NCBI RefSeq assembly: GCF_021648825.1
Contig: NZ_JAKJHS010000006.1
Coordinates: forward strand, 62,001 to 126,000
Length of the DNA: 64,000 nt
Direction of reading: 5' to 3'
DNA from: Rhizobium halophilum
GTDB taxonomy: Bacteria; Pseudomonadota; Alphaproteobacteria; Rhizobiales; Rhizobiaceae
The notes below the pieces were generated by a model. The model worked only from the letters and a program-made list of their open reading frames with translations, was not told where the DNA came from and ran no database searches. The position numbers and the translations under genes were made by a program. This document shows, piece by piece, positions 1-9,527 of this stretch (the first letter of the stretch is position 1; every line of letters starts with the position of its first letter).

Positions 1-2
1 GC

Positions 3-1622
3 CGCATCAAGCACGACTACCCCCATTCCTGGCGCTCGAAGAAGCCGGTGATCTTCCGAAACACGCCGCAATGGTTCGTCTACATGGACAAGGAACTCGG
101 CGACGGCACGACGCTGCGCAGCCGCGCGCTGTCCGCGATTGACCAGACCCGCTTCGTCCCCGCGGGCGGCCAGAACCGCCTGCGCGCGATGATCGAGCAG
201 CGCCCGGACTGGGTCTTGTCGCGCCAGCGCGCCTGGGGCGTGCCGATCTGCGTTTTCGCTGACGTTGACGGCAACGTGCTGCAGGACGATGCCGTCAACG
301 CCCGTATCCTTGAAGCCTTCGAGAAGGAAGGGGCAGATGCCTGGTTCGCCGAGGGCGCTAAAGAGCGGTTCCTAGGTAAGGAGCATGACGGCGAGAAGTG
401 GCAGATGGTCACCGATATCCTCGACGTCTGGTTCGACTCGGGCTCCACCCACACCTTCACGCTCGAGGACCGCCCGGACCTGAAATGGCCGGCGGACGTC
501 TACCTGGAAGGCTCCGACCAGCACCGCGGCTGGTTCCATTCCTCGCTCCTGGAAAGCTGCGCCACCCGCGGCCGCGCGCCGTATAACGCCGTCGTCACCC
601 ACGGCTTCACCATGGCCGAAGACGGACGCAAGATGTCGAAGTCGCTCGGCAACACTGTCACGCCGCAGGAGGTCATGAGCCAGTCGGGCGCGGATATTCT
701 GCGCTTGTGGGTGATGAACACCGACTACTGGGAAGACCAGCGCCTCGGCAAGACGATCATACAGACCAACATCGACAGCTATCGGAAGATCCGCAATACG
801 ATCCGCTGGATGCTCGGCACGCTCGCCCACGACCATGGCGACGAGATGGCCTACGGCGACCTGCCGGAACTCGAGAAGCTGATGCTGCATCGGCTTTCCG
901 AGCTCGATGAACTGGTGCGCAAGGGCTATGATGAATTCGACTTCAAGCGGATCGTCCGTGCGTTGTCTGACTTCGCGAATGTGGAACTCTCGGCCTTCTA
1001 CTTCGACATCCGCAAGGATGCGCTTTACTGCGACGCTCCGTCCAGCGTGAAGCGGCGCGCATCTCTTTACGTCATCCGAAAGCTTTTCGACTGCCTGGTG
1101 CTCTGGTTTGCGCCGATGATGCCGTTCACAACCGAGGAAGCATGGCTGTCGCGCGATCCGGACGCTGTTTCCGTCCATCTCGAACAGTTTCCGGAGCTTC
1201 CGGAAGGCTGGAAAAACGAGGGGCTGGCGGAGAAGTGGAGAAAAGTTCGCACCGTCCGCCGTGCCGTCACGGGGGCGCTGGAAGTGGAGCGCAAGGAGAA
1301 GCGGATCGGCTCATCGCTTGAGGCAGCTCCGGTCGTCCATGTCGCAGATCCCGAGCTGATTAAGGCGCTGGAAGGGCTCGACTTCGCTGAAATCTGCATC
1401 ACCTCGGATATTTCTGTGGTCGCGGGCGAAGGTCCGACCGGCGCCTTCCGCTTGGAAGATGGCACCAAGGTTGCCGTGGAGCCGCAGCTTGCGGCAGGGA
1501 CGAAGTGCGCCCGGTCTTGGAAGATCACCCGCGACGTCGGTTCGAATCCAGACTATCCGGACGTCTCTGCACGGGACGCCGCTGCCCTTCGGGAACTGGC
1601 GCAGCTTGGCCGCCTTGGCTGA
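3..1622 (+). CDS. ileS: Isoleucyl-tRNA synthetase, C-terminal part (5' end outside the window)
   Basis: Class I aminoacyl-tRNA synthetase that charges tRNA-Ile in the cytoplasm. The reading frame is open from base 3, so the N-terminal HIGH region lies upstream of the window. The visible part holds the end of the catalytic domain, with WFDSGSTH and the KMSKS signature at 630-644, followed by the anticodon-binding domain and a C-terminal tail. The tail has a single Cys (TKCARSW) instead of the paired CxxC zinc ligands of the E. coli enzyme, which I believe is common in alphaproteobacterial IleS. A hairpin follows the stop codon. Confidence 0.97.
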   Translation, partial: RIKHDYPHSWRSKKPVIFRNTPQWFVYMDKELGDGTTLRSRALSAIDQTRFVPAGGQNRLRAMIEQRPDWVLSRQRAWGVPICVFADVDGNVLQDDAVNARILEAFEKEGADAWFAEGAKERFLGKEHDGEKWQMVTDILDVWFDSGSTHTFTLEDRPDLKWPADVYLEGSDQHRGWFHSSLLESCATRGRAPYNAVVTHGFTMAEDGRKMSKSLGNTVTPQEVMSQSGADILRLWVMNTDYWEDQRLGKTIIQTNIDSYRKIRNTIRWMLGTLAHDHGDEMAYGDLPELEKLMLHRLSELDELVRKGYDEFDFKRIVRALSDFANVELSAFYFDIRKDALYCDAPSSVKRRASLYVIRKLFDCLVLWFAPMMPFTTEEAWLSRDPDAVSVHLEQFPELPEGWKNEGLAEKWRKVRTVRRAVTGALEVERKEKRIGSSLEAAPVVHVADPELIKALEGLDFAEICITSDISVVAGEGPTGAFRLEDGTKVAVEPQLAAGTKCARSWKITRDVGSNPDYPDVSARDAAALRELAQLGRLG

Positions 1623-1633
1623 TGAACGGCCTG

Positions 1634-1664
1634 CCGGATGATTGCGCTTTGCCGTATCATCCGG
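1634..1664 (+). terminator. Hairpin after ileS, possible terminator
   Basis: A perfect 9-bp inverted repeat (CCGGATGAT / ATCATCCGG, 13-nt loop) starts 12 bases after the ileS stop. No U-run follows directly; a T5 run occurs about 25 bases later. It may terminate or stabilise the ileS transcript ahead of the lipoprotein gene. Confidence 0.45.
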
Positions 1665-1759
1665 TACATCTGCCCGAAATTGGCCGGATTTTTCCATCAG
1701 GCCCCAAGCATGCGGAACTATCGAGGCGTCGAACGACGGGCGCCGCTGGAAGGGTGTTG

Positions 1760-2383
1760 ATGAAGACGACGCACGGATATCGCGCCGCTTTGAGCGTAGC
1801 CGGCATCTTGGCCGGGGTTGTAGCTCTCTCCGGCTGCATGGCCAGTCCGACGTACGGCACGGGCAAGAGCGCCACGGAACAATTGGTCGATGACCTCGGC
1901 AGTTCTGTATCGATCACCGGCAATCAGGAAAATCGGAACCTAAAGTACAACCCGCGGCCAAAGCTGGTGGTTGCTGCGCAGGACAGGTCTTTGCCGCCAC
2001 CTCAGGCGTCGTTGGCCAGTCGCGAGAACAATCCGGCATGGGTGGAGTCTCCTGAGGAGACGCGGGAGCGCCTGCGCCAGGAAGCGGCCGAGAACGAGAA
2101 CAACCCGCGCTATCGCTCGCCTTTGCTTGCCGGTAAGGGTCAGGCGGGGCAGATGACGGAAACCCAGAAGTGGGAGGCCTTTCGGCAGGCCAAGCAGAAC
2201 GTGGATTCCGTCGACATCACCTCACGCCGTCGCTCTTTGACGGATCCACCGGCTGAGTATCGCGCGGTTGATGCCGCCGCCCTCGACGATCTCGGCGAGC
2301 CGGAGGCGAAGAAGGAGCGTCGTCGTAAAAAGGAAGCCCAAGCTGCCCAGCAGAGTTCCAGTTGGTGGAAGCCTTTTCAGTAA
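1760..2383 (+). CDS. Putative lipoprotein of unknown function, 207 aa
   Basis: The N-terminus is a lipoprotein signal: a basic start, a hydrophobic stretch and the lipobox LSGC with Cys26 as the lipidation site. The mature part is polar, rich in Glu, Arg, Asn and Gln, without a fold I recognise, and ends in a charged, Lys/Arg-rich segment followed by SSWWKPFQ. The ATG at 1760 was chosen because it gives the signal sequence directly and has GGAAGGG just upstream; an upstream in-frame extension is open but runs over the ileS end. It converges on tadA with 17 bases between the stops. Function is not known; an outer-membrane-anchored envelope protein is the inference. Confidence 0.85.
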   Translation: MKTTHGYRAALSVAGILAGVVALSGCMASPTYGTGKSATEQLVDDLGSSVSITGNQENRNLKYNPRPKLVVAAQDRSLPPPQASLASRENNPAWVESPEETRERLRQEAAENENNPRYRSPLLAGKGQAGQMTETQKWEAFRQAKQNVDSVDITSRRRSLTDPPAEYRAVDAAALDDLGEPEAKKERRRKKEAQAAQQSSSWWKPFQ

Positions 2384-2400
2384 AGGGCGTTCCGCCAACC

Positions 2401-2850
2401 CTATCGGCGCGACTTGAAGAAGCTGGTCAGCAATTGCGCCGACTCTGATTCCGCTAGCCCCGAGTAGACGTCCGGCGCGTGGTGGCAGGTGGGCTGGCAG
2501 AAGAAGCGCACGCCATTGTCGACGGCGCCACCTTTCGGGTCCTCAGCTGCGTAATAAAGACGCCGGATGCGGGCAAACGAAATGGCGCCCGCGCACATGG
2601 TGCAAGGCTCGAGCGTCACGTAAAGATCGGCTTCGTCAAGACGCTCCTGCTGAAGGAGTCGGGACGCTTCGCGGATGACCACAATCTCTGCATGAGCTGA
2701 AACATCGTTTTCCGCCCGGGTCCGATTTCCGGAGCGCGCGATGATCGCGCCGTTCATGACCAGAACCGCGCCAACGGGAATCTCGCCGCGCTCTGCCGAC
2801 CGACGCGCCTCTTCCAGCGCTTCTTCCATGAAACCGGTTCTCTTCGTCAC
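2401..2850 (-). CDS. tadA: tRNA-specific adenosine deaminase TadA
   Basis: Converts A34 to inosine in the anticodon of tRNA-Arg(ACG). It has the cytidine-deaminase fold with the zinc motifs HAE (His53, with catalytic Glu55) and PCTMC (Cys83 and Cys86), at 149 aa the normal length. I chose the GTG at 2850 because the product then starts directly before the conserved FMEEALEEAR helix; an upstream extension would add a basic, unconserved stretch. It is transcribed away from the rluB-type gene, with a 148-base divergent intergenic region. Essential in most bacteria. Confidence 0.95.
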   Translation of the reverse strand: MTKRTGFMEEALEEARRSAERGEIPVGAVLVMNGAIIARSGNRTRAENDVSAHAEIVVIREASRLLQQERLDEADLYVTLEPCTMCAGAISFARIRRLYYAAEDPKGGAVDNGVRFFCQPTCHHAPDVYSGLAESESAQLLTSFFKSRR

Positions 2851-2998
2851 GACCGGCGATTTCCTCTTAACCCGCGTCCCGCAAACTGGTAGGAAGCAAC
2901 AAAACCTGCGCCTCCCGATAGGGGAGCTCAAGACGCACCTCAATCAACTTGAATGTCCGGATCAATCCGTTCGACATCATGCTTCAGGCAAACAACAA

Positions 2999-4819
2999 AT
3001 GACACCCAAAGACAAGCCGAAGCGCGGCGGAGCCAAGCCCTTCGTCCGCGAAACGAAACCCAGAGCCGAAACCAAGAGCGGATTCTCGGCCAAGGGAGGA
3101 CTTAAGCCGAGGAAGAACGCGGGCGAAGCGGCTGTTTCCGGAAACCTCGCAAAGCCGGTGAAGACTGCGCCGGCCCGTGCAGCCGCAGCTATGACGGATG
3201 GGCCGGCCAAGCCTGAGCGCATCTCCAAGATTCTTGCCCGAGCAGGCGTCGCTTCCCGCCGGGATGTCGAGCGCATGATCATGGAAGGTCGAGTGCGGCT
3301 GAACGGTCAGCTGCTGGACACGCCGGTGGTCAACGCCACTCTGGAAGACCGCATCGAAGTGGACGGTCATCCGATCCGCGGCATCGAGCGTACGCGCCTC
3401 TGGCTCTACCACAAGCCGGCGGGCTTGGTGACGACCAATTCCGATCCGGAAGGCCGTGACACCGTCTTCGATAATCTTCCTGAAAGCTTGCCGCGCGTCC
3501 TGTCGATAGGTCGTTTGGACATTAATACCGAAGGGCTGCTGCTGCTGACCAATGATGGTGGGCTTTCACGCGTCCTCGAACTGCCGACCACCGGCTGGCT
3601 TCGACGTTACCGTGTCCGGGCGCATGGTGAAGTGGAGCAGGCCGATCTCGATAAGCTGAAAGAGGGCATCGCCGTCGAAGGGGTGCTTTATGGTGCCATC
3701 GAAGCAACACTTGACCGTCAGCAAGGTCGCAACGTCTGGCTCACCATGGGGCTGCGCGAAGGCAAGAACCGCGAGATCAAGAATGTCCTGGGCGCGCTCG
3801 GTCTGGAGGTGAACCGCCTCATTCGCATCTCCTATGGCCCATTCCAGCTTGGCGATCTCCCGGAAGGTCAGGTGATAGAGGTGCGCGGCCGCACGCTACG
3901 CGACCAGCTCGGCCCGCGCCTGATCGAGGATGCGAAGGCAAATTTTGACGCGCCGATCTACAACGAGACGGGCAGTGAGGAGGCCTCTGCCGATCATGCC
4001 GAAAGGCCGGCGAAGCGCGACAAGGGCGGCTGGTCCAAGGAAGCCCACCCGCAGGAGGCGCGTTCGCGTGACGCTCGGCGCGAAGAACCCAGGCGCGACA
4101 AGGCGCCGGGCCGGCCCCAGTCGGGACGCGACGATCGTGGCGTCTCCGGCAAATCAGCCCGTGGCGGCTTCCGCGAGGAGCGCAGCTTCGACGACGAAAA
4201 GCCGAAGAAGCGTCCGCCGATGGGAACCTCCCGCACTGCCAACGTATGGATGGCCCCAGGCGCCCGGCCGACCACCGATGTGAAAGAAAAAAGGGCATCG
4301 GCGAGGGCAGACGCCGAGCGTTTGTTCGAAAGGCCCAAGCCGCACAACGACCGCCAGGTCGTGGTCAATCGTGTCGCCGAAGACAGGGACTGGATCCGTG
4401 GCGAAGATGCGCCAGCCCGGCGCGAGGAGGGCGGCAAGCGCTCCTTCGGCGACCGTCCTCACCGTGATCAGCCCCGAAACGATCGGCCAAGAGGCGACCG
4501 CCCGTCGCGCGGCGAGCGCCCCTCGTCCGACCAATCGCGTGGCGAACGCGCTGCTCGTCCGAACCGTGATCGGCCCCACAGCGATAGGCCTAGAAGCGAT
4601 GAAACTCGCAGCGACAGGTCGCGGGGTGAACGCCCCGCTGGCGCGCGCCCCTTCGGTGACAAGCCCCGCGGCAAATCCTTTGGCGGCAAGCCCGGTGGCA
4701 GCAAATCCTATGGCGGCAAGCCTGCTGGTGGAAAACCTGCCGGCAATCGCGGCAAGCCCAGCGGCGGTCGACCCGGAGGCCGTCCTTCGGGCGGCAAGCC
4801 CCGTACACCTCGGGGATAA
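2999..4819 (+). CDS. rluB: RluB/RsuA-family 23S rRNA pseudouridine synthase with a long basic low-complexity tail
   Basis: Isomerises uridine to pseudouridine in 23S rRNA (E. coli RluB acts on U2605). An N-terminal Lys/Ala-rich stretch (1-68) precedes an S4 RNA-binding domain (about 71-115) and the RsuA/RluB catalytic domain with GRLDINTEGLLLLT, catalytic Asp174. From about residue 318 to 606 there is an unusual tail rich in Arg, Asp, Gly, Ser and Pro, with loose repeats such as RGDRPSRGERP and GGKPAGGKP, likely disordered and RNA-binding. The ATG at 2999 is the first plausible start; a shorter form from the Met near 3191 would still keep the S4 domain. rsmD follows after 6 bases, suggesting a joint rRNA-modification operon. 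RluB versus RluE/RluF specificity is inferred. Confidence 0.9.
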   Translation: MTPKDKPKRGGAKPFVRETKPRAETKSGFSAKGGLKPRKNAGEAAVSGNLAKPVKTAPARAAAAMTDGPAKPERISKILARAGVASRRDVERMIMEGRVRLNGQLLDTPVVNATLEDRIEVDGHPIRGIERTRLWLYHKPAGLVTTNSDPEGRDTVFDNLPESLPRVLSIGRLDINTEGLLLLTNDGGLSRVLELPTTGWLRRYRVRAHGEVEQADLDKLKEGIAVEGVLYGAIEATLDRQQGRNVWLTMGLREGKNREIKNVLGALGLEVNRLIRISYGPFQLGDLPEGQVIEVRGRTLRDQLGPRLIEDAKANFDAPIYNETGSEEASADHAERPAKRDKGGWSKEAHPQEARSRDARREEPRRDKAPGRPQSGRDDRGVSGKSARGGFREERSFDDEKPKKRPPMGTSRTANVWMAPGARPTTDVKEKRASARADAERLFERPKPHNDRQVVVNRVAEDRDWIRGEDAPARREEGGKRSFGDRPHRDQPRNDRPRGDRPSRGERPSSDQSRGERAARPNRDRPHSDRPRSDETRSDRSRGERPAGARPFGDKPRGKSFGGKPGGSKSYGGKPAGGKPAGNRGKPSGGRPGGRPSGGKPRTPRG

Positions 4820-4825
4820 GCTGCC

Positions 4826-5386
4826 ATGCGTATCGTCGGAGGTGAATTCCGCGGCCGCACTCTGGCCGGCCCGAAATCGAACGACATACGGCCGACCATC
4901 GATCGGACACGCGAAAGCCTGTTCAACATCATCGGTCATGTTTATCCCCAGGCCCTGCAGCAGACGCGGGTGATCGATCTCTTCGCCGGCACTGGGGCCG
5001 TCGGCATCGAGGCCTTGTCGCGCGGCTGCAGGTCAGCCCTCTTCGTGGAAAACAGCGTCGAGGGCAGGGGGCTGCTTTGGGAAAACATCGATGCGCTCGG
5101 CCTGCACGGTCGTGCCCGCATCTTGCGAAGGGACGCCACCAAGCTTGGCCCTACGGGGACGATCGAGCCGTTTCAGCTTCTCTTTGCCGATCCGCCCTAT
5201 GGCGCCGGCCTCGGCGAAGCTGCGTTGCTGGCAGCCCACGCCGGGGGCTGGCTGGAGCCGGGTGCGCTTGCCATCCTCGAGGAACGCGCCGACGTAACAC
5301 CAAAGCCGGATCCGGCCTTCAAACTTCTGGAGCAGCGCGTCTTTGGCGACACCCGCATGCATTTCTTGCGTTATCAGCCGGAATGA
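4826..5386 (+). CDS. rsmD: 16S rRNA (guanine966-N2)-methyltransferase RsmD
   Basis: SAM-dependent methyltransferase that modifies G966 of 16S rRNA during 30S assembly. The 186-aa product starts MRIVGGEFRGR, typical of the family, has the SAM-binding motif DLFAGTGAVG (51-60) and the catalytic DPPY motif (122-125). It begins 6 bases after the pseudouridine synthase stop, so the two are probably co-transcribed. The patatin-like gene follows after 13 bases in the same direction. Confidence 0.96.
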   Translation: MRIVGGEFRGRTLAGPKSNDIRPTIDRTRESLFNIIGHVYPQALQQTRVIDLFAGTGAVGIEALSRGCRSALFVENSVEGRGLLWENIDALGLHGRARILRRDATKLGPTGTIEPFQLLFADPPYGAGLGEAALLAAHAGGWLEPGALAILEERADVTPKPDPAFKLLEQRVFGDTRMHFLRYQPE

Positions 5387-5399
5387 TCGGGATACGTGG

Positions 5400-6278
5400 A
5401 TGACCACCAGGCTTGCCCTTCCCGATGCAGACGTAAATCGAGCCAACCGTGAACTCACCTTTGCGGTCGCCTTCGGCGGCGGCGGCGCGAGAGGAATTTC
5501 CCACATCTGCGTTGTCGAGGCGCTCGATGAGCTGGGGATCCGGCCTGTGGCCATTGCGGGCTCATCCATCGGCGCAATCATGGGCGCAGGCATGGCTGCC
5601 GGCATGTCCGGCCGCGAGATCCATGAGTATACGCTGGAAACCGTCGGTCCGCGCGGCACACTTACCAACAAGCTCTGGAGCCTAGGGCCTGCGTCCATGC
5701 GCGATACGCTGGGGGGCTTCAAGCTCGGCCAGTTCAACCTGGAGCTGGTACTGAAGGCACTGCTTCCGCCTGCAATCCCAGAGGACTTCGAAAGTCTCAA
5801 GATTCCGCTGAAGGTCTTGGCTACCGACTACTACGGCCAGTCCGAGGTGGTTCTCGAATCGGGAAATCTCGCCACCGCAATTGCCGCCTCGGCGGCTCTG
5901 CCGGGCATTTTCATGCCGGTGCGCATCAACGGCCGCATCATGATCGACGGCGGCGTCTTCAACCCGATCCCCTATGACCACCTGATGAACCTGGCGGATG
6001 TCGTGATCGGCGTTGATGTCGTAGGCGCGCCGCAAGGGGATGGCTCTCAGGCCCCCAGCCGCATCGACAGCATGTTCGGCGCCAGTCAGCTGATGATGCA
6101 GTCGGCGATTGCAATGAAGCTCCGGCTGCAGCCGCCGCACATCTTCCTGCGCCCTCCGGTCAATCGCTATCGGGTGCTGGATTTCCGCAAGGCCGAAGAA
6201 ATCCTCACCCATTCCCTGGGCGTGAAAGACGACCTGAAGCGTGCCGTCGATGCGATTTATTTGGCAGCCGAAGGCTAG
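5400..6278 (+). CDS. Patatin-like phospholipase family protein
   Basis: Serine lipid acyl hydrolase of the patatin/RssA family, 292 aa. It has the oxyanion-hole glycine motif GGGGARG (26-32), the nucleophile elbow GSSIG with Ser56, and the catalytic Asp in the DGG motif (Asp183), so the Ser-Asp dyad is complete. No signal peptide or membrane segment is visible, which suggests a cytoplasmic or membrane-associated enzyme acting on phospholipids or lysophospholipids; the substrate is unknown. Start at the ATG at 5400, shortly after rsmD. Its stop overlaps the stop of the convergent antiporter gene in the 4-base sequence CTAG (6275-6278). Confidence 0.9.
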   Translation: MTTRLALPDADVNRANRELTFAVAFGGGGARGISHICVVEALDELGIRPVAIAGSSIGAIMGAGMAAGMSGREIHEYTLETVGPRGTLTNKLWSLGPASMRDTLGGFKLGQFNLELVLKALLPPAIPEDFESLKIPLKVLATDYYGQSEVVLESGNLATAIAASAALPGIFMPVRINGRIMIDGGVFNPIPYDHLMNLADVVIGVDVVGAPQGDGSQAPSRIDSMFGASQLMMQSAIAMKLRLQPPHIFLRPPVNRYRVLDFRKAEEILTHSLGVKDDLKRAVDAIYLAAEG

Positions 6279-8077
6279 CTGGTGCCCTCGTCGGCTGCCA
6301 GGCTGTCATGGGCCGGTGCAGGAGCATGCTTTGGCTTGATGAGAGGTTCGGGCTTGACCGGCCGGTTGTGCAGCATATGGCGACCCGCCATCAGTCCGTC
6401 GGCTGCCTGGATCAATAGCCGCTCCTCGTCCCGCTTGCGAATATCGTCTTCGATCGCCATCGCTTCTGCTGTGCTCATACCGAGTGCCTCCAAGCTCTTA
6501 CGCCCGAACAGCAGTCCTGATTCCAGCGTTTCGCGCAGTTCGTAGTCCACGCCTCGAGCCCGCAGCGAAATCGTGTGGATACGGTCATAGGAGCGGACGA
6601 AAATGCGCACATTGGGAAACTCCGATCGGATGAGATCGACGATCTTGTCGGTGGTCTCCCGGTTCTGCGTCAGCACGGCAACGATCTTTGCCTTCTCGAT
6701 CCCGGATGCCAGCAGCACCTCCTTTCGCGTGCCGTCGCCGTAATAGATGCGGAAGCCGAAAGACGCCGCTTGCCGGATCCGGTCGGCCGAATCGTCGATT
6801 ACCGTCACCTCGCTCCCACCGGCCAACAGGATCTGGGCCGAGATTTGCCCGAAACGCGAGAAGCCGATCATCAGGACGTCGGCACCGGCGCCCTCGTAGT
6901 CTTCCTCCAGTTCCTCGTGATCCACCCTCATCATCCGGCGCGCCAGTGCGGCACCAAGCGGTGTCAGCGCCATCGAGATGGTCACGACTGCGATCAGCAG
7001 CGATGCGGTTTCGGAAGCCAGTAGACCGACACCGACAGCGGTGGTGAAGAGCACGAAGCCGAACTCTCCGCCCTGCGGAAGCAGGAACGCGATCCGTAAC
7101 GCATCGTCGCGCGGCGAGCCCAGGATGCGGCAGAGAGCATAGGTGATCACCCCCTTGGTGACCATCACAACCGGCACTGCGACCAGAATGAAAAGAAGCT
7201 CCTCCCACAGCACCGCGACTTCAAGCGACAGGCCGACCGCCATGAAGAACAGCGCAAGCAGCAATCCGCGAAAGGGTTCAATGTCCGCCTCCAACTCGTG
7301 CCGATAGGAGGATTCCGCCAGCATCACGCCGGCCAAAAAAGCACCCATGGCCATCGAAAGCCCGACTGCATGCATCGCCGCCGCAGATCCCAGCACGATC
7401 AGCAAAGCGGTGGCGATCATCACCTCGCGCGCACCCGTGCGGGCGATCACCTGGAAAAGTGGCGTCAGGAAATATCGTCCGGCGAGGATCATCGCCGCGA
7501 TGGCGCCGATGGCAAAAACAATCCCGGTCATCACGGAAGCCTCCGTTTCGCCGGCACCGGATGCAAGGATGCTGACAAGGGCGAGCAGCGGCACGATCGC
7601 CAGATCCTGGAACAGCAGGATCGAGAACGACCGCTGCCCGTACCGGCTATTCAAGTCACCGTCGTCGCTGAGGATCTGCAGGGCGAAGGCCGTGGAGGAA
7701 AGGGCCAGGCCAAAGCCGATCACCAGGCTGCCGCGCCAGTCGGCTATGCCTGCCAGCAATGAGAAGCCAGTGAGACATACGCCCGATAAGACGACCTGAG
7801 CAGTGCCAAGACCGAAGACATCCCCGCGCATCTGCCAGAGCCGCGACGGCTTCAACTCCAAGCCTACGATGAAAAGCAGGAACACGATGCCGAACTCGGC
7901 CACATGCAGAACTTCTTCCGCTTCCGTGATCTGCTGCAGGACCGGTCCGATGACAACGCCGGCTGCCAGGTACCCGAGAACGGTGCCGAGCCCCAGCTTG
8001 CGGAAGATCGGAGCGGCAATCACTGCACCAGCGAGCAGCAGCAGCATCTGGGAGAAAAGCGAGCCTGACATTGTCAT
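6275..8077 (-). CDS. KefB-type cation:proton antiporter (CPA2) with TrkA-N domain
   Basis: A 600-aa inner-membrane monovalent cation:proton antiporter. The N-terminal part (about 1-390) is a dozen hydrophobic segments with the CPA2-type stretch LLFIVGLELKPSRLW. A cytosolic Rossmann-type TrkA-N (RCK) domain starts near residue 398 with MIGFSRFGQ and continues through GDGTRKEVL. This matches KefB/KefC proteins that extrude potassium or sodium; no glutathione gating partner (KefF/KefG) is seen nearby. The first ATG at 8077 has AGGGA upstream. It diverges from the pmbA-like gene and overlaps the patatin gene by 4 bases at their stops. Confidence 0.92.
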   Translation of the reverse strand: MTMSGSLFSQMLLLLAGAVIAAPIFRKLGLGTVLGYLAAGVVIGPVLQQITEAEEVLHVAEFGIVFLLFIVGLELKPSRLWQMRGDVFGLGTAQVVLSGVCLTGFSLLAGIADWRGSLVIGFGLALSSTAFALQILSDDGDLNSRYGQRSFSILLFQDLAIVPLLALVSILASGAGETEASVMTGIVFAIGAIAAMILAGRYFLTPLFQVIARTGAREVMIATALLIVLGSAAAMHAVGLSMAMGAFLAGVMLAESSYRHELEADIEPFRGLLLALFFMAVGLSLEVAVLWEELLFILVAVPVVMVTKGVITYALCRILGSPRDDALRIAFLLPQGGEFGFVLFTTAVGVGLLASETASLLIAVVTISMALTPLGAALARRMMRVDHEELEEDYEGAGADVLMIGFSRFGQISAQILLAGGSEVTVIDDSADRIRQAASFGFRIYYGDGTRKEVLLASGIEKAKIVAVLTQNRETTDKIVDLIRSEFPNVRIFVRSYDRIHTISLRARGVDYELRETLESGLLFGRKSLEALGMSTAEAMAIEDDIRKRDEERLLIQAADGLMAGRHMLHNRPVKPEPLIKPKHAPAPAHDSLAADEGTS

Positions 8078-8178
8078 GGAAAAGTCCCTGCAACCGTGCT
8101 GTTGGCGGAAGAATCGGCAAGCGAGCCTTGATGCCTTACTTGCCGCACAATAAATGGAGCGGCAACGAAAGGTACACA

Positions 8179-9525
8179 ATGACCTCCGAATTTGACTCCG
8201 AACCCCTTCTTTCCCGTGCAGCTCATTTGATCGATCTTGCCAAGGCGGCTGGGGCAGACCAGGCAGACGCCGTTGTCGTCCGGTCGCGCTCCCGATCGGT
8301 TAACGTTCGGCTCGGCAAGGTCGAGGGAACGGAAGCCTCCGAAAGTGACGACTTTTCGCTGCGCGTTTTCGTGGGCAACCGCGTCGCCAGCGTCTCGGCA
8401 AACCCTGGTTTTGACCTGAAGACACTGGCGGAGCGCGCCGTGGCCATGGCGAAGGTCTCGCCGGAAGACCCCTACGCCTGTCTGGCGGACGAGAAGGACC
8501 TTGCCCGCTCGTATCCAGACCTCGAGCTGTTCGATGCGACGGACGTTCCGACGGATGACCTGCGGAAGGCTGCGCTTGAAATGGAGCAGGCGGCCCTGGA
8601 TGTGGACGGCGTTCGCAACTCCTCGGGAGCCGGCGCGTCGGCGGGCATGGGCGGCTTGGTCTTGGTCACCTCCCACGGTTTCTCCGGCAGCTACACGGCC
8701 AGCCGCTTCGGCCGCTCCGTCAGCGTCATCGCCGGTGAGGGCACGAAGATGGAGCGCGACTACGACTTCGATAGCCGTCTCTATTTTGCCGAGCTCGACG
8801 ATCCGAAGACGATCGGCCGGCGGGCAGGGGAGCGGGTGGTGAAACGCCTCAACCCCCGCCAGGTCCCGACGGGCAAGAACTTGACCGTCGTCTTCGACCC
8901 GCGCATTGCGCGCGGCTTCGTTGGCCACATCGCCGGCGCAATCAACGGCGGCGCCGTTGCCCGCAAAACGAGCTTCCTGAAGGACAAGATGGGCCAACAG
9001 GTGCTGAAGTCTGGCCTGAGCATCAGCGATGACCCCCTGAAGGTCCGCGGCTCGTCTTCGCGCCCCTTCGATGGGGAGGGCGTGATGGGCGAGCGCATGG
9101 TGATGATCGAGGATGGCGTCCTGAAGCACTGGTTCCTCTCCACCTCGACGGGGCGGGAGCTTGGTCTGCCGACGAATGGTCGTGGCGTTCGCGGCGGAAC
9201 GTCCGTTGGTGCCGCCTCCACCAATCTTGCGCTGGAGCCTGGCGATGTTGCGCCGGAGGATCTCATCCGCAGTATCGGAACGGGCTTCTATGTGACGGAA
9301 TTGATCGGCCAGGGTGTCAACATGGTGACCGGCGAGTACAGCCGTGGCGCTACCGGTTTCTGGATCGAGAACGGTGAGCTGGCCTATCCTGTTTCGGAGG
9401 TGACAATCGCTTCGAACCTCAGAGACATGTTCATGCGGCTCACGCCGGCCAACGACATCGACCGGAAGTTCGGAGTGGCGTCGCCGACCATTGCAATAGA
9501 GGGCATGACCCTGGCGGGACGCTAG
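8179..9525 (+). CDS. pmbA: PmbA/TldE-type metalloprotease-related protein
   Basis: TldD/PmbA family protein of 448 aa. In E. coli, TldD and TldE (PmbA) form a heterodimeric protease that matures small peptides such as microcin B17 and helps degrade CcdA; TldE lacks its own active site. The N-terminal domain (LSRAAHLIDLAKAAGADQAD) and the C-terminal half with GRGVRGG and YVTELIGQGVNMVTGEYS are typical of PmbA. The ATG at 8179 is preceded by CGAAAGG. The partner tldD is not in this window. The inositol-phosphatase family gene follows after 2 bases, so they are almost certainly co-transcribed. Confidence 0.92.
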   Translation: MTSEFDSEPLLSRAAHLIDLAKAAGADQADAVVVRSRSRSVNVRLGKVEGTEASESDDFSLRVFVGNRVASVSANPGFDLKTLAERAVAMAKVSPEDPYACLADEKDLARSYPDLELFDATDVPTDDLRKAALEMEQAALDVDGVRNSSGAGASAGMGGLVLVTSHGFSGSYTASRFGRSVSVIAGEGTKMERDYDFDSRLYFAELDDPKTIGRRAGERVVKRLNPRQVPTGKNLTVVFDPRIARGFVGHIAGAINGGAVARKTSFLKDKMGQQVLKSGLSISDDPLKVRGSSSRPFDGEGVMGERMVMIEDGVLKHWFLSTSTGRELGLPTNGRGVRGGTSVGAASTNLALEPGDVAPEDLIRSIGTGFYVTELIGQGVNMVTGEYSRGATGFWIENGELAYPVSEVTIASNLRDMFMRLTPANDIDRKFGVASPTIAIEGMTLAGR

Positions 9526-9527
9526 CC

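Noticed and set aside
1505-1759. Longer version of the lipoprotein gene starting inside ileS
   Set aside because: The extension overlaps ileS by over 100 bases and would place the lipoprotein signal in the middle of the protein; ATG 1760 gives a clean signal sequence.
8074-9129. A 351-codon open frame opposite pmbA, and others opposite ileS and glyS
   Set aside because: Long antisense frames are expected in high-GC DNA; products are Arg/Ala/His-rich without motifs, and the opposite strand holds well-defined genes.
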